In this document: positions 38,512 through 48,304 of the stretch, piece by piece
How positions within the stretch are numbered: position 1 is the first letter of the stretch
Layout: each line of letters begins with the position of its first letter
Assembly (NCBI GenBank): GCA_031292485.1
Contig: JARLHA010000023.1
Coordinates: 62,001-126,000 of the forward strand
Direction: 5' to 3'
Source: Mucilaginibacter sp.
GTDB lineage: Bacteria > Bacteroidota > Bacteroidia > Sphingobacteriales > Sphingobacteriaceae
Length of the DNA stretch: 64,000 nucleotides
Program-made: the position numbers and the translations under genes
The notes under the pieces: model-generated
What the model was told of the DNA's origin: nothing
Seen by the model: only the letters and a program-made list of their open reading frames with translations
Database searches by the model: none

Positions 38512-39102
38512 ATGCGGCAATTAGTTTTTGCAACCAACAACCGTCATAAACTGGATGAAGTAGCGGCCAAAGTTGGCGACCATATAAAACTATTAACGCT
38601 AGAGGACATTGGCTGCCGCGAAGAGATCCCCGAAACGGGGTGCACCTTCAGGGAAAACGCCTCTCTGAAAAGCCATTATATCTACGATAAATATAAACTT
38701 GATTGTTTTGGCGACGACAGTGGTCTTGAGGTTGATGCGCTTAACAACGAGCCGGGTGTTTACTCGGCGCGGTATGCAGGTACCCACGGAAACCACGAAG
38801 CCAATATAGACAAAGTGCTGGCCAGATTAGCCGGCGAAGCCAACCGCAATGCCCGTTTCCATACGGTGATCTCCCTGATATGGAACGGCGAAGAACATTT
38901 TTTTGAAGGAATAGTTGAAGGTACAATCCGCAATGAACGATCAGGCGCCAAAGGCTTCGGCTACGACCCGATTTTTCAGCCCGATGGGTATGCGGTCACC
39001 TTTGCTGAAATGACCATGGAAGAAAAGAACCGGATAAGCCACCGCGGCAGGGCAATGGAGCAATTGATTGATTTTTTAGTAATTGGGTCATCAGGTCATT
39101 GA
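38512..39102 (+). CDS. rdgB: Non-canonical purine NTP pyrophosphatase (RdgB/HAM1)
   Basis: Removes dITP, dXTP and ITP from nucleotide pools by hydrolysis to the monophosphate. 196 aa, normal length. LVFATNNRHKLDEVAA is the N-terminal substrate-binding motif. TFRENASLKSHY, FGDDSGLEVDALNNEPGVYSARY (catalytic Asp region) and GAKGFGYDPIFQPDG with MTMEEKNRISHRGRAM are all family hallmarks. Cytoplasmic; cotranscribed with the hypothetical gene before it. Confidence 0.96.
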   Translation: MRQLVFATNNRHKLDEVAAKVGDHIKLLTLEDIGCREEIPETGCTFRENASLKSHYIYDKYKLDCFGDDSGLEVDALNNEPGVYSARYAGTHGNHEANIDKVLARLAGEANRNARFHTVISLIWNGEEHFFEGIVEGTIRNERSGAKGFGYDPIFQPDGYAVTFAEMTMEEKNRISHRGRAMEQLIDFLVIGSSGH

Positions 39103-39459
39103 GTGATTGCTTGGGGGGATAGAATTGGATCTGATCAAGCTGTTAATCAAATCGTTGCCATGAAGTTTATTTTGGCTAAAGTACCTGGTCGCTCATTTAC
39201 CTACCGGTTGCCGTCATATTTAGTGACTGTTATGTAACAAAGATGGCATAAATAAATCGCGTAACAGGGATTTGCGATTTTATCAGTAAACTTGGGCAAT
39301 AGCCACTTTATCTCCCAAGTCAAGTTTCTTCACGCTATGGTAAATTGCCTCTTCTTTGGAAATTCATTAAATATCCCTAATTTTAAAAACCAATATAAAC
39401 TCCGGCGTGCATTTAATACTGCACTTCGGACTTATTTTTTTTTATAACCAAATTAACTA
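39103..39459. other. Gene-free spacer
   Basis: 357 bp, AT-rich, with no ORF of credible composition and no long dyad seen. It separates rdgB from the sugar-related pair and presumably holds the promoter for the DUF1080 gene; no clear TAnnTTTG box was found. Confidence 0.4.
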
Positions 39460-40212
39460 ATGATGATGACTAAAAAAATGATCCTCAACGGCGTTCGTCT
39501 TGTTGCGGCGGGCTGCTTACTTGTTGTTTTATGCTTCAGTGTGAGTTCTTTCAAATTTGCGGGAAACAAACGGATTTCCGCTACTTTCGATAACGTAAAA
39601 CGCGCTGCAACCGACAGCGGCTGGCGACAGCTTTTTAACGGAAAAGACCTGGACGGTTGGAAGCAGGTGGGCCCTGGCTCCCGGTATGTGGAAAACGGAT
39701 TGACCGGCAGCCATGGCGGCATGGGACTCTGCTACTGGACGAAAGAAAAGTTTGGCGATTGTGTTATCCGTATCGTTTATAAAATGCAAAAGGAAAACAG
39801 TAATTCCGGTTTTTTTATTCGTATACCTATTGAGCCACGCGAGGCGTGGATGCCTGTGTTTTATGGTTATGAAGTCCAGATAGACAACCATCCTGAAACT
39901 TCGGGCGAAGATGAGTACCACGTTACCGGTACTTTATACTCGTTAACAAAACCTCATGCCAAACCGGGCAAGCCGGGCCCGCAATGGAACGTGATGGAAA
40001 TTACGCTCGACGGCGCGCGTACCATTGTTAAGGTAAATGGAGAACTGGTTACCGATTATACAGAGGGCGCCCCAACCCCCGAACGTAAATTTGACTTTGA
40101 ACCCTTTCGCGGTTTAAGGCCAAATTATGGCTATATCGGAATGCAGAACCATGGCGACAATGATATTGTATTTTTTAAAACCGTAGAGGTAAGACCGCTC
40201 CACCTTCAATAA
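39460..40212 (+). CDS. DUF1080 (3-keto-disaccharide hydrolase-like) protein
   Basis: Exported 250-aa protein. Hydrophobic signal (LNGVRLVAAGCLLVVLCFSVSSF) at about 8-30. The DUF1080 concanavalin-like domain covers about 55-248: WRQLFNGKDLDGWKQVG, GDCVIRIVYKMQKENSNSG, FYGYEVQID, WNVMEITLDG and GYIGMQNHGDNDIVFF. Some members hydrolyse 3-keto-glycosides. The next gene, an oxidoreductase of the type that makes 3-keto sugars, starts 11 bp later, which fits that role. Several ATGs at the start leave the exact first residue open by one or two. Confidence 0.9.
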   Translation: MMMTKKMILNGVRLVAAGCLLVVLCFSVSSFKFAGNKRISATFDNVKRAATDSGWRQLFNGKDLDGWKQVGPGSRYVENGLTGSHGGMGLCYWTKEKFGDCVIRIVYKMQKENSNSGFFIRIPIEPREAWMPVFYGYEVQIDNHPETSGEDEYHVTGTLYSLTKPHAKPGKPGPQWNVMEITLDGARTIVKVNGELVTDYTEGAPTPERKFDFEPFRGLRPNYGYIGMQNHGDNDIVFFKTVEVRPLHLQ

Positions 40213-40223
40213 TCTAATTCGAC

Positions 40224-41747
40224 ATGGAAGAAAATAAAAAGGACACAGCAAAAAACAACATTAGCCGCGGCGACTTTATCAAAAAATCCGCGCTTGCGAC
40301 AGCCGGCTTTTATATAGTGCCCCGCTTTGTGTTAGGCGGGAAAGGTTATACAGCGCCCAGCGATAAATTGTACATTGCGGCGGTGGGCACAGGCGGCGAG
40401 GCCGAAAATGATATCCACCATTTTGCCACCGCGCCAAAAAAGAATGCCGAGATCGCTTTTTTATGCGACGTGGATGAGCGCCCCGGCATGCAGCGGCTGA
40501 AGGAGTTTCCGAAAGCAAAATTTTATCACGACTGGCGCGAAATGTTCGATAAGGAGCATAAAAATTTCGACGCGGTAACCGTTGCCATCCCCGACCATAA
40601 CCATGCAATTGTTGGCCATAGCGCAATGCAGATGAAAAAACATTTATACCTGCAAAAACCATTGACACACGATATATATGAGGCCAGGGTATTAACCGAA
40701 GCTGCAAAAAAATACCAGGTGGTAACCCAAATGGGCGACCAGGGTGCGTCATGTGATGGCATGCGCACCATGCGCGAATGGTTTGAAGCAGGGCTGATCG
40801 GCGACATCCAAAAAGTTTATTGCTGGACGGACAGGCCCGTTTGGCCCCAGGGTATTTCGTGGCCGGCAGCTAAACCACCTGTACCAAAAGAACTTAAATG
40901 GGATCTGTGGCTGGGAACTGCTAATTATGTGGATTACATTGATAACCTGGTGCCGTTTAACTGGCGCGGCTGGTGGCAATTTGGAACCGGGGCTTTGGGC
41001 GATATGGGCTGCCATATTATGGGGCCGCCTTTTAAGCTGTTGGAGTTGGGTTACCCGACAGAAATATCCGGTAGTGCCAGTACGGTTTATACCGGCATCT
41101 TTAAAGAAGGTATTTTCCCTGAAAGCGGACCCGTCTCCAGCTCTATCAAATTCAACTTCACCCTAAAAAATGGCAAACCGCTTGATTTGTACTGGATGGA
41201 TGGCGGCATTACCCCTGAGCGCCTCTCAGAGCTTGATCCGGATGTGAATATGAACGAGGCTTTGGGTGATATCCCGAGCGAAAATGATTTTGAAGGTTGT
41301 ACGCTGTTCATCGGCACTAAGGGAAAAGTGTCCTGCGGATGGGGCGGCAGCCACCCAAGGTTGTTGCCGCTTTCGCTGAACAAAGATGTGCATGTGCCTG
41401 AAAAATATCCGCGCGTTGAAGGCGGCATGGACGGGCACTGGTGGCAATGGGTTGATGCGGCAATAGCAGGTTATGGTAAAATGGAAGTGGATTCGCCTTT
41501 TGAAGGCTATGCCGGTCCGCTAACCGAAACTGTATTACTGGGCAACTTGTTGCTGCGCAGCTTTGATATCCAGGAAAAAATAAAACGGAACGACCCCGTT
41601 TACGGACAAATGGAAGGCTTGAAATTCAGCGGGCGTTACACTGGTTTAAAATGGGATGGCGCAAATATGCGGGTAACCAATTACGAGCCGGCCAACCAGT
41701 TTATCCGCCGCAGCTACCGCGAGGGTTGGGGCGACTTAAAGTTATAA
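40224..41747 (+). CDS. Gfo/Idh/MocA-family oxidoreductase with N-terminal export-like signal
   Basis: NAD(P)-dependent sugar oxidoreductase of 507 aa. The N-terminus ISRGDFIKKSALATAGFYIV looks like a twin-arginine signal in which the second Arg is Gly, so Tat export is uncertain. The Rossmann domain follows (LYIAAVGTGGEAENDIHHF, IAFLCDVDERPG). AVTVAIPDHNHAIVGHSAMQ and HLYLQKPLTHDIYEAR carry the catalytic lysine region. The C-terminal domain has GALGDMGCHIMGPPFKLLELG. Paired with the DUF1080 gene, it suggests oxidation then cleavage of glycosides. A strong hairpin 20 bp after the stop likely ends the unit. Confidence 0.92.
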   Translation: MEENKKDTAKNNISRGDFIKKSALATAGFYIVPRFVLGGKGYTAPSDKLYIAAVGTGGEAENDIHHFATAPKKNAEIAFLCDVDERPGMQRLKEFPKAKFYHDWREMFDKEHKNFDAVTVAIPDHNHAIVGHSAMQMKKHLYLQKPLTHDIYEARVLTEAAKKYQVVTQMGDQGASCDGMRTMREWFEAGLIGDIQKVYCWTDRPVWPQGISWPAAKPPVPKELKWDLWLGTANYVDYIDNLVPFNWRGWWQFGTGALGDMGCHIMGPPFKLLELGYPTEISGSASTVYTGIFKEGIFPESGPVSSSIKFNFTLKNGKPLDLYWMDGGITPERLSELDPDVNMNEALGDIPSENDFEGCTLFIGTKGKVSCGWGGSHPRLLPLSLNKDVHVPEKYPRVEGGMDGHWWQWVDAAIAGYGKMEVDSPFEGYAGPLTETVLLGNLLLRSFDIQEKIKRNDPVYGQMEGLKFSGRYTGLKWDGANMRVTNYEPANQFIRRSYREGWGDLKL

Positions 41748-41766
41748 TATTAGCTATTTTCTTCTT

Positions 41767-41801
41767 CCCGGATGGCATTTATAATGAGTATGCCATCCGG
41801 G
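41767..41801 (+). terminator. Perfect 12-bp hairpin after the oxidoreductase gene
   Basis: CCCGGATGGCAT pairs with ATGCCATCCGGG around an 11-nt loop. No long T run follows, but position and strength suit a terminator. Confidence 0.65.
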
Positions 41802-41834
41802 TTAAATACCTTCCTAACCTTAAACTAATTCACC

Positions 41835-44800
41835 ATGATCAAGCGGTTGTTTTTTTTCATTTTGCTGGTGCCAATAGCAACTCTGGGACAGGTTACTATT
41901 ACAGGTCGCGTATTAAACTATGCAGACGGAAAGCCAATTCCAAATGCCAGCGTGTTTCTAAGCAATGCCACCATTGGTGATAAAACCGCTGCCGACGGCA
42001 CGTTTATACTTCGGAACGTAAATGCAGGCAAATATGAGTTGGTCGTGTCATTCGTCGGCTATGAGGCGTTTGGCCAGCCGATTACCGTAGCATATGCAAA
42101 CATTAACTTGCCTGATTTTAAAATATCACCCAAAATAATAAATTTAAAACAGGTAGTCATAAAACCGCAGGACGATCCTGATAGGGTTAAATATTACCAG
42201 TGGTTTAAAACTGAATTCATAGGCACGTCAGACATAGCGCTGGATTGTAAAATACTAAACCCCCAAATGCTGGATTTTGATTACGACCCCAACATTAATA
42301 TTCTTAAAGCATCATCGCAGGATTTTTTGGAAATTGAAAATGCCGGCCTTGGCTATAAGCTCAAATACCTGGTCAATAATTTCGTGTTAGACATCGCGTC
42401 AAAAAAAGTGTTTTATAAAGGATCTGTTTTCTTTGAGGAGATGAACGGAACACCTGCGCAAAAGGCACGCTGGGAAAGAAGGCGGGAAAGTGTTTACGAA
42501 GGATCAGAAATGCATTTTTTAAGGTCGGCATTGGGTAACAGGCTGGAAGAAGAAGGCTTCAGGGCACAGCAATTATCCATATATGCGAACCCCGAAAGGC
42601 CGGCAGATAGTTTGATCGAACTAAATATTAAACGCTACAAGGCGCTAAAAACCAAGACCCAGGTTCAGCGGGATTCCTTAACCTATTGGGTGAAAAAATC
42701 AAAACTTCCGAAAATTTTTCAAAAGTTAATGCCTTATGCTTTAGATAAGGAGGATCTCATCAAAAAAACAAATGTGCCCGGCCAATATGCTATTGGCTGC
42801 GAAAACGATGACGTTTATGTTGCTTATAGTCAAACGCACCATTACCGTATCACTGACAATACCGAATATCTTGAAAAATCTATAAACGCAGAAACTACAT
42901 TGATTAGTTTTAATGCGCCGTTTGCCTTTTTTTACAGTAATGGTGTAGTCATCAACCCATACAGTATAACGCTGAGAGGCGTTTGGGGAAGGGAAAGGAT
43001 AGCGGAGCTTTTGCCGGTGGATTATGATACCCCAAAAAACGACGCAGTACCCCGTGACAGTACCGTCATTAGGCGAGTCGCAGCCAAACTCAATGCTTAT
43101 ACCGCTGGGCATATCACCGAAAAAGCCTACCTGCATTTTGATAAGCCGTATTATGCCGCCGGTGATACTATGTATTTTAAAGCCTATTTAACTGCCGGAG
43201 AAAACCATCAGCCATCTGACATTAGCACAGTGCTTCACGTCGACCTGGTGAATACGGCGGGTAAAGTTGATCAATCCATAAACCTTCATGTGATAGATGG
43301 TGTTTCATGGGGCGATTTTGCCTTAAAGGATAGCCTGCCCAAGGGTAATTACCAGGTAAGGGCGTACTCCCGTTGGATGCTGAAGGATGGGCCGGCAAAC
43401 TGCTTTAACCAGGCAATTCCGGTTGGTTCTGTCAAAATAAATAAAACGGCAGAGGCTTATGTTACGACTCCGGCAAAGGCTGAACAAGCTGATGTGCAGT
43501 TTTTTCCTGAAGGGGGCAGGCTGGTAGCGGGGATCAACGCCAAAATAGCTTTTAAAGCAATTGGTAGTAACGGTTTGGGATTAAACATAAGAGGAGTGGT
43601 GACTGATGATGATAATAAGGTAGTAACCACCTTTGCTTCTGAACACTTAGGGATGGGGTTTTTTTACTTGCAGCCAGCGCAGGAAAAAAGTTATAAAGCC
43701 AAAATAACTTTCCCTGATAGCTCGCAAAGCATATTCGCATTACCTGAAGCTATTCCCACGGGAATAACGCTGTCTGTCAGCAACGAAATAAAAGGCTATT
43801 TAACGGTTAAACTTATGGCCACGAATGATTTTTATCTTGAAAATAAAAACAAAGATTTTTCGCTGGTAATGTACCCGGCAGGCGAAGGTTCCGGCATCAT
43901 TTGTAAGCTGGATAGCCAGGTAGTTGCTATCGATATATTGAAACAAAGCCTGCGTACCGGCATCAATTCGGTTACCTTATTTTCACCAGCAGGTGAGCCT
44001 GTAAGTGAACGGCTTTTCTTCGTCCAAAACAATGACCAGCTGAATTTAAGCGTAAGTAGCGGTAATAGGGTTTATAAAACAAGAGAGAAAGTAAGCTTGA
44101 AATTCAACATGGCACTGCTTGTAGCCGATACCACAAAAGGGCATTTTTCCGTGTCGGTTATTGATGAGCGTAAAGTGCCTTTTGATGAAAATGGTGAAAA
44201 TACCATTTTAACCAACCTGCTTTTAACGTCTGACCTGAAGGGATATATTGAGCAGCCGAACTATTATTTCACCAATACCGGCGACAAGACCAATGGTGAC
44301 CTCGACCTGGTAATGCTCACCCATGGGTACCGCAAGTTTGAGTGGGAAAAACTATTAAACAACGAATATCCGCCCATATCGCTGCTATCCGAAAAAGGGC
44401 TTGAAATTAGCGGTGTCGTGAAAACGGATAATGGGAAACCGCTTAACAGCGGCGCGGTCTCGTTATTATCAATGCATGGAGGCCCGGTGCTTAATCAGGA
44501 CATTGACAAAAACGGCGCTTATCATTTTAACAACCTTAGTTTTGATGGCAATGCCAAATTTGTTATCAGGGCGGTGGATGCTAAATCAGAGACAAATACT
44601 TTGCCGGTTTATATTCCCGAACCATCTATCCCGGTAGCCATTAATGAAAACGGATTTCCAATATGGGATGATGTAAACAAAATGCTGGCGGCCTACCTGG
44701 CTAATCGGAAAATGGAACAGGATGACATAGATAAATATGGACCCATAAATGGAATACTATTAAAAGAAGTTAAGATAAAGGATACCAATAAGGATTTTGA

Positions 44801-45452
44801 TTATCCCACCTCAAGTTTGGCGGGCGCCGGTTTTGCCGACCAGGTAATCCACCGCAAAGACTTTTTGGGCGAAGGGCGTTTTTCATCAGTATTTGCAGGC
44901 CGCTTAATGGGGGTGGTTTTTAAAACAATTGATTTGAGCGGCGCGAAGGCTTACCTGACCATTCCTATCCACCGGGGAGAAAACCCTCCGATGCTGGTCG
45001 TTTATGATGGTGTGGAATTCTTAGGTTCGCAGATAAACCTTGATAATATCTATGTTAGCGATATTGAAACTGTCGAAGTATTAAGGTTTTCGTCTGCAGG
45101 CATATACGGCGCAAGGGGGGCGGGCGGCGTTTTAGTGATTACCAGCAGGCGCGGCGGTGTTGAACCAATCAGCCCGGAAAATCCACAGGGTATTTTGCCT
45201 ATATTCCCCAAAGGGTATTATATCGCACGCACTTTTTATTCGCCTAAATATGATCACCAGGAAACAAATTTCAGCCGGAGGGATTTGCGCTCAACGATTT
45301 ACTGGAACCCTGAAATCACCACCGATAGCAACGGCAAAGCTTCATTTAGCTATTATAATGCTGACGGAACAGGGAGTTACCGCGTAGTAGTTGAAGGGAT
45401 GGATGACAAAGGCCGTTTGGGCAGGCAGGTTTACCGTTACAAAGTGGAGTAG
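41835..45452 (+). CDS. Large carboxypeptidase-regulatory / MG2-like / TonB-plug protein
   Basis: Secreted protein of 1205 aa. Signal peptide about 1-18. Regulatory beta-sandwich (about 20-105: VTITGRVLNYADGKPIPNASVF) and a conserved domain (to about 405) match the 377-aa protein at 10923-12056. Then an MG2-like strand region (about 425-530: ITEKAYLHFDKPYYAAGDTMYFKAYL, KGNYQVRAYSRWM), further beta domains, and a plug-like C-terminal region (about 985-1110: PPMLVVYDGVEFLG, VEVLRFSSAGIYGARGAGGVLVIT). No beta-barrel follows, so it is not a classical receptor. Likely at the outer membrane, perhaps as a partner in protein or polymer uptake; this is inference. Confidence 0.88.
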   Translation: MIKRLFFFILLVPIATLGQVTITGRVLNYADGKPIPNASVFLSNATIGDKTAADGTFILRNVNAGKYELVVSFVGYEAFGQPITVAYANINLPDFKISPKIINLKQVVIKPQDDPDRVKYYQWFKTEFIGTSDIALDCKILNPQMLDFDYDPNINILKASSQDFLEIENAGLGYKLKYLVNNFVLDIASKKVFYKGSVFFEEMNGTPAQKARWERRRESVYEGSEMHFLRSALGNRLEEEGFRAQQLSIYANPERPADSLIELNIKRYKALKTKTQVQRDSLTYWVKKSKLPKIFQKLMPYALDKEDLIKKTNVPGQYAIGCENDDVYVAYSQTHHYRITDNTEYLEKSINAETTLISFNAPFAFFYSNGVVINPYSITLRGVWGRERIAELLPVDYDTPKNDAVPRDSTVIRRVAAKLNAYTAGHITEKAYLHFDKPYYAAGDTMYFKAYLTAGENHQPSDISTVLHVDLVNTAGKVDQSINLHVIDGVSWGDFALKDSLPKGNYQVRAYSRWMLKDGPANCFNQAIPVGSVKINKTAEAYVTTPAKAEQADVQFFPEGGRLVAGINAKIAFKAIGSNGLGLNIRGVVTDDDNKVVTTFASEHLGMGFFYLQPAQEKSYKAKITFPDSSQSIFALPEAIPTGITLSVSNEIKGYLTVKLMATNDFYLENKNKDFSLVMYPAGEGSGIICKLDSQVVAIDILKQSLRTGINSVTLFSPAGEPVSERLFFVQNNDQLNLSVSSGNRVYKTREKVSLKFNMALLVADTTKGHFSVSVIDERKVPFDENGENTILTNLLLTSDLKGYIEQPNYYFTNTGDKTNGDLDLVMLTHGYRKFEWEKLLNNEYPPISLLSEKGLEISGVVKTDNGKPLNSGAVSLLSMHGGPVLNQDIDKNGAYHFNNLSFDGNAKFVIRAVDAKSETNTLPVYIPEPSIPVAINENGFPIWDDVNKMLAAYLANRKMEQDDIDKYGPINGILLKEVKIKDTNKDFDYPTSSLAGAGFADQVIHRKDFLGEGRFSSVFAGRLMGVVFKTIDLSGAKAYLTIPIHRGENPPMLVVYDGVEFLGSQINLDNIYVSDIETVEVLRFSSAGIYGARGAGGVLVITSRRGGVEPISPENPQGILPIFPKGYYIARTFYSPKYDHQETNFSRRDLRSTIYWNPEITTDSNGKASFSYYNADGTGSYRVVVEGMDDKGRLGRQVYRYKVE

Positions 45453-45539
45453 CTGAAAATAAATGAATCAGCTGACACGGATTAAACAATGTAAATTAGT
45501 GATATTCGTTTCAATTCGTGAAATTCGTGGGCTATAGTT

Positions 45540-46898
45540 ATGCCCATAGAAAAACTACCCTTTAACAAACAAATCGCCTATGCCTGCGGGATGATCGGTT
45601 GGAGTATCATGACGAATACTATCATCGTGATGCTTCCCTATTTTTATCTGCCGCCGTCAAGTTCGGGCCTTATACCGCTGGTTCCCCAGTTCCTTGTATT
45701 TGGAGTGTTGAATATCATGTCTATAATTGCCGCGTCGGGCCGGCTGGTCGATGCGGTTTACGATCCTTTTATTGCGTCGATGAGTGATAAAAGCGGCCAT
45801 CATAGGGGACGGCGCATCCCTTTTATGAAATGGGCTATATTACCCGCTGTGATTTTTTGCGGCCTCACCTTTTGTCCGTTGGTTAGCGGTGAAAGCATGC
45901 ATAACGCTTTCTGGATCGCCATTATCTTAGTAGGTTTTTTTATGGGCGCTACTACCTATATCATCCCCTATAACGCCCTGCTGCCCGAACTCACCGATAC
46001 GGCTGCTGAAAAAGTTAAATTATCATCTTTTCAACAGGTGGGGTTTGTTATCGGCATCATCATCAGCGCACTGGTAAATAACTTTGCCGACCTGGTGCAA
46101 CATATTTTTGATGTTGCTAACCGCGATTCAGCCGTTCAGTATACTATCTGGGGTTTAGCTGTTTTTGCAGGTATAATTATGCTGATCCCGGTAGTGGCTA
46201 TTGACGAGCGAAGATACCTCGTCAGTAAACAACCTACCCATTTGCCTATACTGGTGGCTATCCGGAAAACATTCAGCCAGCGTAATTTTAAATATTACCT
46301 CATTTCTGATTTCTCCTTTTATATGGCATTAAGCATTATATCGAGCGGCTTGTTGTATTTTGTTACCGTGCTTCTTCATTTGCCTGAGTCAATGGGGGGC
46401 CTGCTGATGGGAACAATGGTGATTGGCTCGCTGATATTTTACCCGCTGATCAATTATATCTCCAAAAAGCACGGAAAAAAGTCATTGGTGCTGTTTTCTT
46501 TTGCGTTACTGAGCCTGATTTTTGCTATGATCTACTTTTTAGGCAAATTTCCGGTTTCTCCGAAAGCACAGGTCTATACACTCGTATTATTGGCAGCTTT
46601 CCCGCTGGCTTCGCTGGGTATTTTACCGAACGCCATCCTTGCAGAAATTGCTGAACGCGATGCCAGGGTAACCGGCGAAAACCGCGAAGGAATGTTTTTT
46701 GCGGTAAAATTCCTGTTTGTAAAACTGGGGCAAACTTTGGGAATAGCACTGTTTGCCTTTTTAACCGTTTATGGCAAGGACCCCGGCCATGATTACGGTT
46801 TGCGCCTGAATGGGATCTGTGGTTTTGCGCTATGCCTGATCGCATTCATTTTCTTTACCAGGTTCCGGGAAAAAAGAATTGATGCAGTAGTTGGATAG
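45540..46898 (+). CDS. MFS transporter, GPH (glycoside-pentoside-hexuronide) type
   Basis: Inner-membrane sugar symporter-like protein, 452 aa, about 12 membrane segments. The loop GRLVDAVYDPFIASMSDKSGHHRGRRIPFM is the GPH/MFS signature after helix 2. IPYNALLPELTDTAAEKVKLSSFQQVG is the second family hallmark, and TGENREGMFFAVKFLFVKLGQ lies in the C-terminal half. The substrate is probably a sugar, but the sequence does not say which. It stands alone, 87 bp after the plug protein; the stop is followed by a CAATCAACC-type repeat. Confidence 0.9.
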   Translation: MPIEKLPFNKQIAYACGMIGWSIMTNTIIVMLPYFYLPPSSSGLIPLVPQFLVFGVLNIMSIIAASGRLVDAVYDPFIASMSDKSGHHRGRRIPFMKWAILPAVIFCGLTFCPLVSGESMHNAFWIAIILVGFFMGATTYIIPYNALLPELTDTAAEKVKLSSFQQVGFVIGIIISALVNNFADLVQHIFDVANRDSAVQYTIWGLAVFAGIIMLIPVVAIDERRYLVSKQPTHLPILVAIRKTFSQRNFKYYLISDFSFYMALSIISSGLLYFVTVLLHLPESMGGLLMGTMVIGSLIFYPLINYISKKHGKKSLVLFSFALLSLIFAMIYFLGKFPVSPKAQVYTLVLLAAFPLASLGILPNAILAEIAERDARVTGENREGMFFAVKFLFVKLGQTLGIALFAFLTVYGKDPGHDYGLRLNGICGFALCLIAFIFFTRFREKRIDAVVG

Positions 46899-46979
46899 GC
46901 TGCTATTGTAAATAGATTTGCCGTACTGATACTTGAACAACAACTCAATCAACCACTCAACCAATCCAACCCAATCAAC

Positions 46980-48218
46980 TCACCTCCCCGTATTATTCGG
47001 CCGCGCGTAAACCAGGTGCATTACGTTGATATTGCGCATGGCAAAAGCAGCTTCGCAATAACATAAATAATAGTTCCATTTGCGGATGAAGGTTTCATCA
47101 AAGCCAAGTGATTTTACTTTAGCGAGATTCGCGTTAAAGGCGTCGTGCCAGAGTTTTAGGGTTTTGGCATAATCAAGGCCGATATCCTTCAGGTCGACCA
47201 GGGTTAAGTCGCCGGTTTTATTGATCGAATTATTAATGGCGCCTACCGAAGGCAGCAAAGAGCCAGGGAAAATATGTTTCTGAATCCAATCTACTCCTTT
47301 CCGCAGGCTTTCATATCTCGAATCGGGCGAGGTAATTACCTGTAATGCGAGAATTCCGTTCTTTTTTAACAACGCATGGCATTTTTTAAAGTAAACGTCC
47401 ATAAATTTATAGCCTACGGCTTCCAGCATTTCCACGGAAACGATCTTATCGAAGGTGCCTTCCATCAGACGGTAATCTTTCAGCAGGATCTTTACCTTAC
47501 CGCTCAGTCCTTCAGCCTCCACCCGTTCAATGGCCATTTTATGCTGCTCTTCGGAAATAGTCAGCGAGGTTACATTACAGCCATAAGTTTTGGCCATATA
47601 AATGGCATTGCCACCCCATCCGCTGCCGATCTCCAGCACATGATCATGTGGTTTTAAATGCAGCTGGCGGCACAGGCGTTCGTATTTGGCTAGTTGCGCC
47701 TCCTGCAGGCTCAGCCCGTCACGATAAAAATAAGCGCTTGAATAGGTCATGGTTGGATCCAGGAAACTGGCAAAAAAATCATTGTTCAGGTCGTAATGTT
47801 CTGAGATGTTCTTTCGTGATCCTTCAACGGTATTGGCTCTTTTTTTGTGGAACAGCTTATTGTAGATCTTCAGCAGGTTAAGCGACAGGGTTTGAATATT
47901 ACTGCCCGAAACGCCCGGCGCATTCTCAATATTCAACAACACCCATTTAATCACATTGGCAATATTGTCTGTATCCCACAAACCATCCACATAGGCTTCG
48001 CCAAAACCAATATCCCCGTATAAAATAACACGTTTATAAAACTCCCCGCTGTTTACAACAATGTTCGCCGATATAGTGCCATCACCATTTCCCATAACGA
48101 TCTGTTCGCCGTTGGGCAGGGTCAGATATAAAGTGCCATTTTCCATTTTTGAAAGGAACTTTAAAACAATGTCCTGATAAAAGCTCCCTTTTTTTGCGAT
48201 AGTAATAGTATTAGCCAT
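46980..48218 (-). CDS. Cyclopropane-fatty-acyl-phospholipid synthase-like methyltransferase (412 aa)
   Basis: SAM-dependent lipid methyltransferase. The N-terminal region (about 1-130) has FGEAYVDGLWDTDNIANVIK. The core begins SEHYDLNNDFFASFLDPTMTYSSAYF. SAM motif I is VLEIGSGWGGNAIYMA, and VSVEMLEAVGYKFMDVYF and KHIFPGSLLPSVG are CFA signatures. CFA enzymes add a methylene or methyl across the double bond of membrane lipids. It is the last gene of a minus-strand lipid set (CFA, hydrolase, FAD enzyme, toxin-antitoxin insertion, DUF1365, CFA). Whether it makes cyclopropane or another methylated chain is unknown. Confidence 0.92.
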   Translation of the reverse strand: MANTITIAKKGSFYQDIVLKFLSKMENGTLYLTLPNGEQIVMGNGDGTISANIVVNSGEFYKRVILYGDIGFGEAYVDGLWDTDNIANVIKWVLLNIENAPGVSGSNIQTLSLNLLKIYNKLFHKKRANTVEGSRKNISEHYDLNNDFFASFLDPTMTYSSAYFYRDGLSLQEAQLAKYERLCRQLHLKPHDHVLEIGSGWGGNAIYMAKTYGCNVTSLTISEEQHKMAIERVEAEGLSGKVKILLKDYRLMEGTFDKIVSVEMLEAVGYKFMDVYFKKCHALLKKNGILALQVITSPDSRYESLRKGVDWIQKHIFPGSLLPSVGAINNSINKTGDLTLVDLKDIGLDYAKTLKLWHDAFNANLAKVKSLGFDETFIRKWNYYLCYCEAAFAMRNINVMHLVYARPNNTGR

Positions 48219-48304
48219 AGTTCAAACGCTCTGTAAATTGTGATACTTGAAATATGTACGTAAAATAATTGGTTGAAAGTTTTGTTAAGGTACGAAAAAT
48301 TGAA

